Assembly: GCA_030616465.1 (NCBI GenBank)
Contig: JAUWXH010000123.1
Coordinates: 1 to 6,535 of the forward strand
Origin: Planctomycetota bacterium
Lineage (GTDB): Bacteria > Planctomycetota > Phycisphaerae > UBA1845 > Fen-1342
Length of the DNA stretch: 6,535 bases
Direction: 5' to 3'
A program made the position numbers and the translations under genes. The notes under the pieces are model-generated. The model had not been told where the DNA came from and ran no database searches. It worked only from the letters and a program-made list of their open reading frames with translations. Of the stretch, positions 4,154-6,535 are shown piece after piece; the first letter of the stretch is position 1, and each line of letters begins with the position of its first letter.

Positions 4154-5836
4154 CTAGCGAACCACCAGCAACAACTGATCGAGCAGATCGCTGCAGACGC
4201 TGATCACCCGGCTGGACGCCTGGAACCCGGTGCTGGAGGTGATCAGACCGATAAACTCGTTCGAGAGGTCCACGTTCGAGAGCTCCAGCGCGCCGCCGAG
4301 AATCCGCCCGGCACCGGAAGCTCCGGGGGCCGTGATCGTTAGATTGCCGCTGTTAGGTCCGATCAGGAACGAATTGTCCGTGTCGGCCAGCAACCCCGTC
4401 GGATTAGGAAAAAGGCCGAGAGCGACCTGCCCCAGCGTTCGGGACATCCCGTTGCTGAAGGTGCCGTTGATGGTCCCGTCCGCGCCCACGCCGAACCCGC
4501 TCAGCGTGCCGGGCGGGAACCCATCCTGCGCCGCCATGATGACGTTCGAGGTCTGCGTTGAAAGACCGTGAATCCCGCTGAAGTCCAGCGTGATCGTCAG
4601 CGGCGTGGCCGCGCCCGTACCGGAACGATTGATCGAGAACTGATCCCCGGTCACGCTGCGGAAGTTCCCTTCCGTATCAAACGACACCGTCCCGGTTCCC
4701 AGCGCGCGGGCATTGCCGCTCGAGTCGGGCGACTCCACGTAGAACCGCCAGACCGGCCCGGTGTCCAGCCTGGACTCCAGCGCAAACGTGAGATTGACCA
4801 TCACCGGTGTACCGAGCGAGTCGTAAGCAGTGAACGCCGTATAGATACCCGACCCGTTGGCGTCCGCCGCCTGCGTGAACTGGAAGGGCAGCGGCACCGC
4901 GATGTTGTCGGTGGCGATGTCATTGGCCGTGATGGCGATACCGTTCTGCTCGCCCGCGTTACTGCGAACAACCAGCGTCCCGTTCTCCACCGTGACGCCG
5001 GGATTGCCCGGCACACCCTCCACGTCTTGAATTCCAAACACGGTCTGCAGCCAGCCGGCAAAGTCACCCAGCGTGGCGCCGTCGGTCCCGACGACGAAGG
5101 TCTGGGCCGGCAACGTGCGATCACCCTTGGTGACGCCGGAGACCGTGATCGCGTTCCCATCGGCAAACAGCGCCACCGCCGGATCGGTTGCGGCGCGCAG
5201 GTCCGTCAGGGCGGTGTTGGCGTCGGCCGGCGCGCCACCGCCGTTGACCAGCGCCTGCGAAACGGTTTCGGACCCTTGGGTAGACAGCGTACCGTCGGCG
5301 CTGAGGTCCCCGTCCATGGAGACGTTCTGGGTGGCGCCCACGACGCTGAGGGTGCCGAGCGGGATGGTCAGGTCCGTGAGCACGCCGGGTATGATCTGGA
5401 AGTTCTCGTCTACACCGAAGCCCCGGACGAAGTCCCCGTCGATGGTAACCAGCCGGTTGTCGGGGTTGACCGAGAAAGAGCCGTCGCGCGTGAAGACCTG
5501 TTGGCCGGAGGGTCTGCGCAGGACGAAGAAGCCGGCGCCTTCGACGGCCAGGTCGCTGACGATGCCGGTCATTTCGACCGACCCGGGCGCGAAGGAGCGT
5601 TGAATGGTCCCGACCAATGCCCCGCGTCCCAGTTGCGTCGGGTTCACGCCGCCGCTGGTCACGCTCGGCCCGTTGCCTTGCGAGAGCGTTTCGGAAAACT
5701 GCGTCTGGAAGAGCGTGCGGGAGCCTTTGAAGGCGGTGGTATTGACGTTGGCAAGGTTGTGGCCGATCGCGTCGATCCGCGTCTGGTTGACGTTGATCCC
5801 GCTCAGGCCCGTGTACATCGCCGATGTCAAGCCCAT
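4154..5836 (-). CDS. flgE: FlgE, flagellar hook protein (enlarged form)
   Basis: FlgE is the structural subunit of the hook, the universal joint between basal body and filament; it is exported through the type III gate and capped by FlgD. The N-terminal rod/hook motif is typical (MGLTSAMYTGLSGINVNQTR, then ID-IGHNLANVNTTAFKGSR at 21-40). It continues with TQLGRGALVGTIQRSFAPGS (67-86) and the D1 'DLAVEGAGFFVLRRPSGQQV' block (95-114) followed by FTRDGSFSVN. The FlgE-specific central block is at about 318-440, and the C-terminal helix includes GRILGGALELSNVDLSNEFI (510-529) and GFQASSRVIS (537-546). At 560 residues it exceeds E. coli FlgE (402). Most of the surplus is an insert at about 185-312 that resembles a flagellin/hook IN motif. 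ATG 5836 has GGAG (5844-5847) with 7-base spacing. It follows flgD after 70 bases. Its only cysteine is Cys548 in the C-terminal helix. Confidence 0.96.
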   Translation of the reverse strand: MGLTSAMYTGLSGINVNQTRIDAIGHNLANVNTTAFKGSRTLFQTQFSETLSQGNGPSVTSGGVNPTQLGRGALVGTIQRSFAPGSVEMTGIVSDLAVEGAGFFVLRRPSGQQVFTRDGSFSVNPDNRLVTIDGDFVRGFGVDENFQIIPGVLTDLTIPLGTLSVVGATQNVSMDGDLSADGTLSTQGSETVSQALVNGGGAPADANTALTDLRAATDPAVALFADGNAITVSGVTKGDRTLPAQTFVVGTDGATLGDFAGWLQTVFGIQDVEGVPGNPGVTVENGTLVVRSNAGEQNGIAITANDIATDNIAVPLPFQFTQAADANGSGIYTAFTAYDSLGTPVMVNLTFALESRLDTGPVWRFYVESPDSSGNARALGTGTVSFDTEGNFRSVTGDQFSINRSGTGAATPLTITLDFSGIHGLSTQTSNVIMAAQDGFPPGTLSGFGVGADGTINGTFSNGMSRTLGQVALGLFPNPTGLLADTDNSFLIGPNSGNLTITAPGASGAGRILGGALELSNVDLSNEFIGLITSSTGFQASSRVISVCSDLLDQLLLVVR

Positions 5837-5843
5837 GATCAGA

Positions 5844-5847
5844 CTCC
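5844..5847 (-). promoter_or_regulatory. flgE ribosome-binding site
   Basis: GGAG on the minus strand, seven bases before ATG 5836, is the clearest Shine-Dalgarno site in the window and fixes the flgE start. It fits a highly expressed structural protein. Confidence 0.7.
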
Positions 5848-5906
5848 AGGTGCGCTAACGCTTGCTACCCACACGTAACAGACAAGCACGCCACGCCAAA
5901 ACGCGG

Positions 5907-6482
5907 CTACAGCCGCAGCGACGTATCCAGCGAGAGCCAGGCGGGCAGTTCCTGCGGCTCAGCCCGGCGTCGCGCGGTGGCGTCCGATTTCGCCCCGTCG
6001 TCGTCCGCGGCGGCCTGGGCGGTCGCCTCGTCCGGCGTGCCGATGGCCTCGAGCGCTTCGAGCGTGGTGATCCAGGTGACATCGTCGGCCCGCACCAACT
6101 GGCCGGTATCGAGCTCCAGCACAGCCACGCCGTCCGCGCCGAAGCGGACGCCGGTGACCACGCCCTCGATCGTCGCCACTGAGCCGTCCGGCGCGCTGAA
6201 AGTGGCCATGACGTACTTGCCGATCAGCTCGCCGGCCCCGGATACGCGCTGCTGGCGAGTCATCTGCTCGAGGGTTTTGGTCAGCTGGCCGGACAGCTCG
6301 ATGCTGCGGATCTGCGAGACTTGGCTGATCATGTCGGCGGTTTTGGCCGGCTCGAAGGGGTCCTGCTGCTTCAACTCAGAGACGAGAATGCGAAAGAAAT
6401 CCTTGCTCTCGAGTCCGCTCAGCCCGGACGCCGGCGTGGGACCGGCCGTGCCCAGAGTTTGTCCGATCGCGCTGGTCTGCAT
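5907..6482 (-). CDS. flgD: FlgD, flagellar hook-capping (hook assembly scaffold) protein
   Basis: FlgD forms the cap at the tip of the growing hook and guides FlgE polymerisation; it is exported and later replaced. The N-terminal capping region is clear: KDFFRILVSELKQQDPFEPA (27-46) corresponds to the consensus F-L-x-L-L-x-x-Q-L-x-x-Q-D-P-x-x-P, followed by MISQVSQIRSIELSGQLTKT (51-70), where family members have the Q-x-x-x-x-S-x-[LI]-E pattern. Residues 84-138 (GELIGKYVMA, IEGVVTGVRF, VLELDTGQLVRADDVTWI) form the usual Tudor-like beta domain. The Ig-like insert of enterobacterial FlgD (231 residues) is absent, as in short forms such as B. subtilis FlgD (about 140). A 53-residue Ala/Asp-rich tail ending in WLSLDTSLRL is extra. 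ATG 6482 is preceded by AAGGTAGAG with 8-base spacing. flgE is directly downstream, the usual arrangement. Confidence 0.94.
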   Translation of the reverse strand: MQTSAIGQTLGTAGPTPASGLSGLESKDFFRILVSELKQQDPFEPAKTADMISQVSQIRSIELSGQLTKTLEQMTRQQRVSGAGELIGKYVMATFSAPDGSVATIEGVVTGVRFGADGVAVLELDTGQLVRADDVTWITTLEALEAIGTPDEATAQAAADDDGAKSDATARRRAEPQELPAWLSLDTSLRL

Positions 6483-6507
6483 GGCAAACGCTCTACCTTG
6501 GCCGGGA

Positions 6508-6535
6508 CCCTTCGGCTGCGCTCAGGGCAGGCAGG
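6508..6535. repeat. Possible REP-like intergenic repeat element upstream of flgD
   Basis: The plus strand reads cccttcggctgcgctcaggg (6508-6527), then caggcagg to the window edge. This resembles, from memory, short dispersed intergenic elements of the type CTTCGaCtgcGCTCAGGgCAGG seen in many copies in several GC-rich genomes. CCCT and AGGG ends can pair as a short imperfect stem. No second copy is present in this window, and the element may continue past the edge, so copy number cannot be judged here. Confidence 0.35.

Noticed and set aside
4568..5878. 436-codon plus-strand ORF opposite flgE
   Set aside because: It lies fully antisense to a clear flgE, is very rich in Arg, Gly, Val and His, and has no recognisable domain. 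Long antisense frames are expected opposite GC-rich genes.
6493..6535. Possible C-terminal end of an upstream gene (fliK) stopping at TAG 6493-6495
   Set aside because: Only 13 sense codons are visible, with no family motif, and the stretch looks like an intergenic repeat. Cannot be supported.
1..6535. A new or undescribed multi-gene system
   Set aside because: All nine substantial genes belong to known flagellar families in a largely standard order; no foreign insert, mobile element or unknown large gene is present.

Overview
The window holds part of a bacterial flagellar operon, with every recognisable gene on the minus strand. Read in the direction of transcription (high to low coordinates) the order is flgD, flgE, flbD (swrD), fliL, fliN, fliO, fliP, fliQ and the first 99 codons of fliR, which runs off the left edge. 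DNA is GC-rich and genes are tightly packed. The lineage cannot be fixed without a search. The secretory signals on FliP and FliO point to a two-membrane bacterium. FlbD next to flgE, a long FlgE, and long low-complexity extensions on FliN and FliO fit Planctomycetota or a similar uncultured high-GC lineage best. That placement is an inference.

Right part (about 3870-6482), hook module: FlgD caps the growing hook, FlgE is the hook subunit, and FlbD/SwrD is a small protein linked to motor power. The 53 bases upstream of flgD hold a motif resembling a dispersed intergenic repeat, so flgD may lie at an operon boundary. Between flgE and flbD there is a GC-rich palindrome just after the flgE stop and a 25-codon same-frame ORF that overlaps the flbD start by ATGA.

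Middle part (2445-3866), motor and switch module: a 177-base spacer, then FliL (stator-associated, one membrane segment), then FliN (C-ring/switch, SpoA domain). FliN has an unusual acidic, repeat-containing N-terminal extension of about 137 residues. motA and motB, often found between flbD and fliL, and fliM, often found between fliL and fliN, are absent from those positions.

Left part (1-2448), export-gate module: FliO (membrane assembly factor for FliP), FliP, FliQ and FliR form the type III export gate. fliN-fliO overlap, fliO-fliP and fliP-fliQ are separated by about 12-13 bases, and fliQ-fliR by a 98-base spacer with short repeats.

I found no sign of a mobile element, CRISPR array, RNA gene or undescribed multi-gene system. 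The unusual points are variations within a standard flagellar locus.
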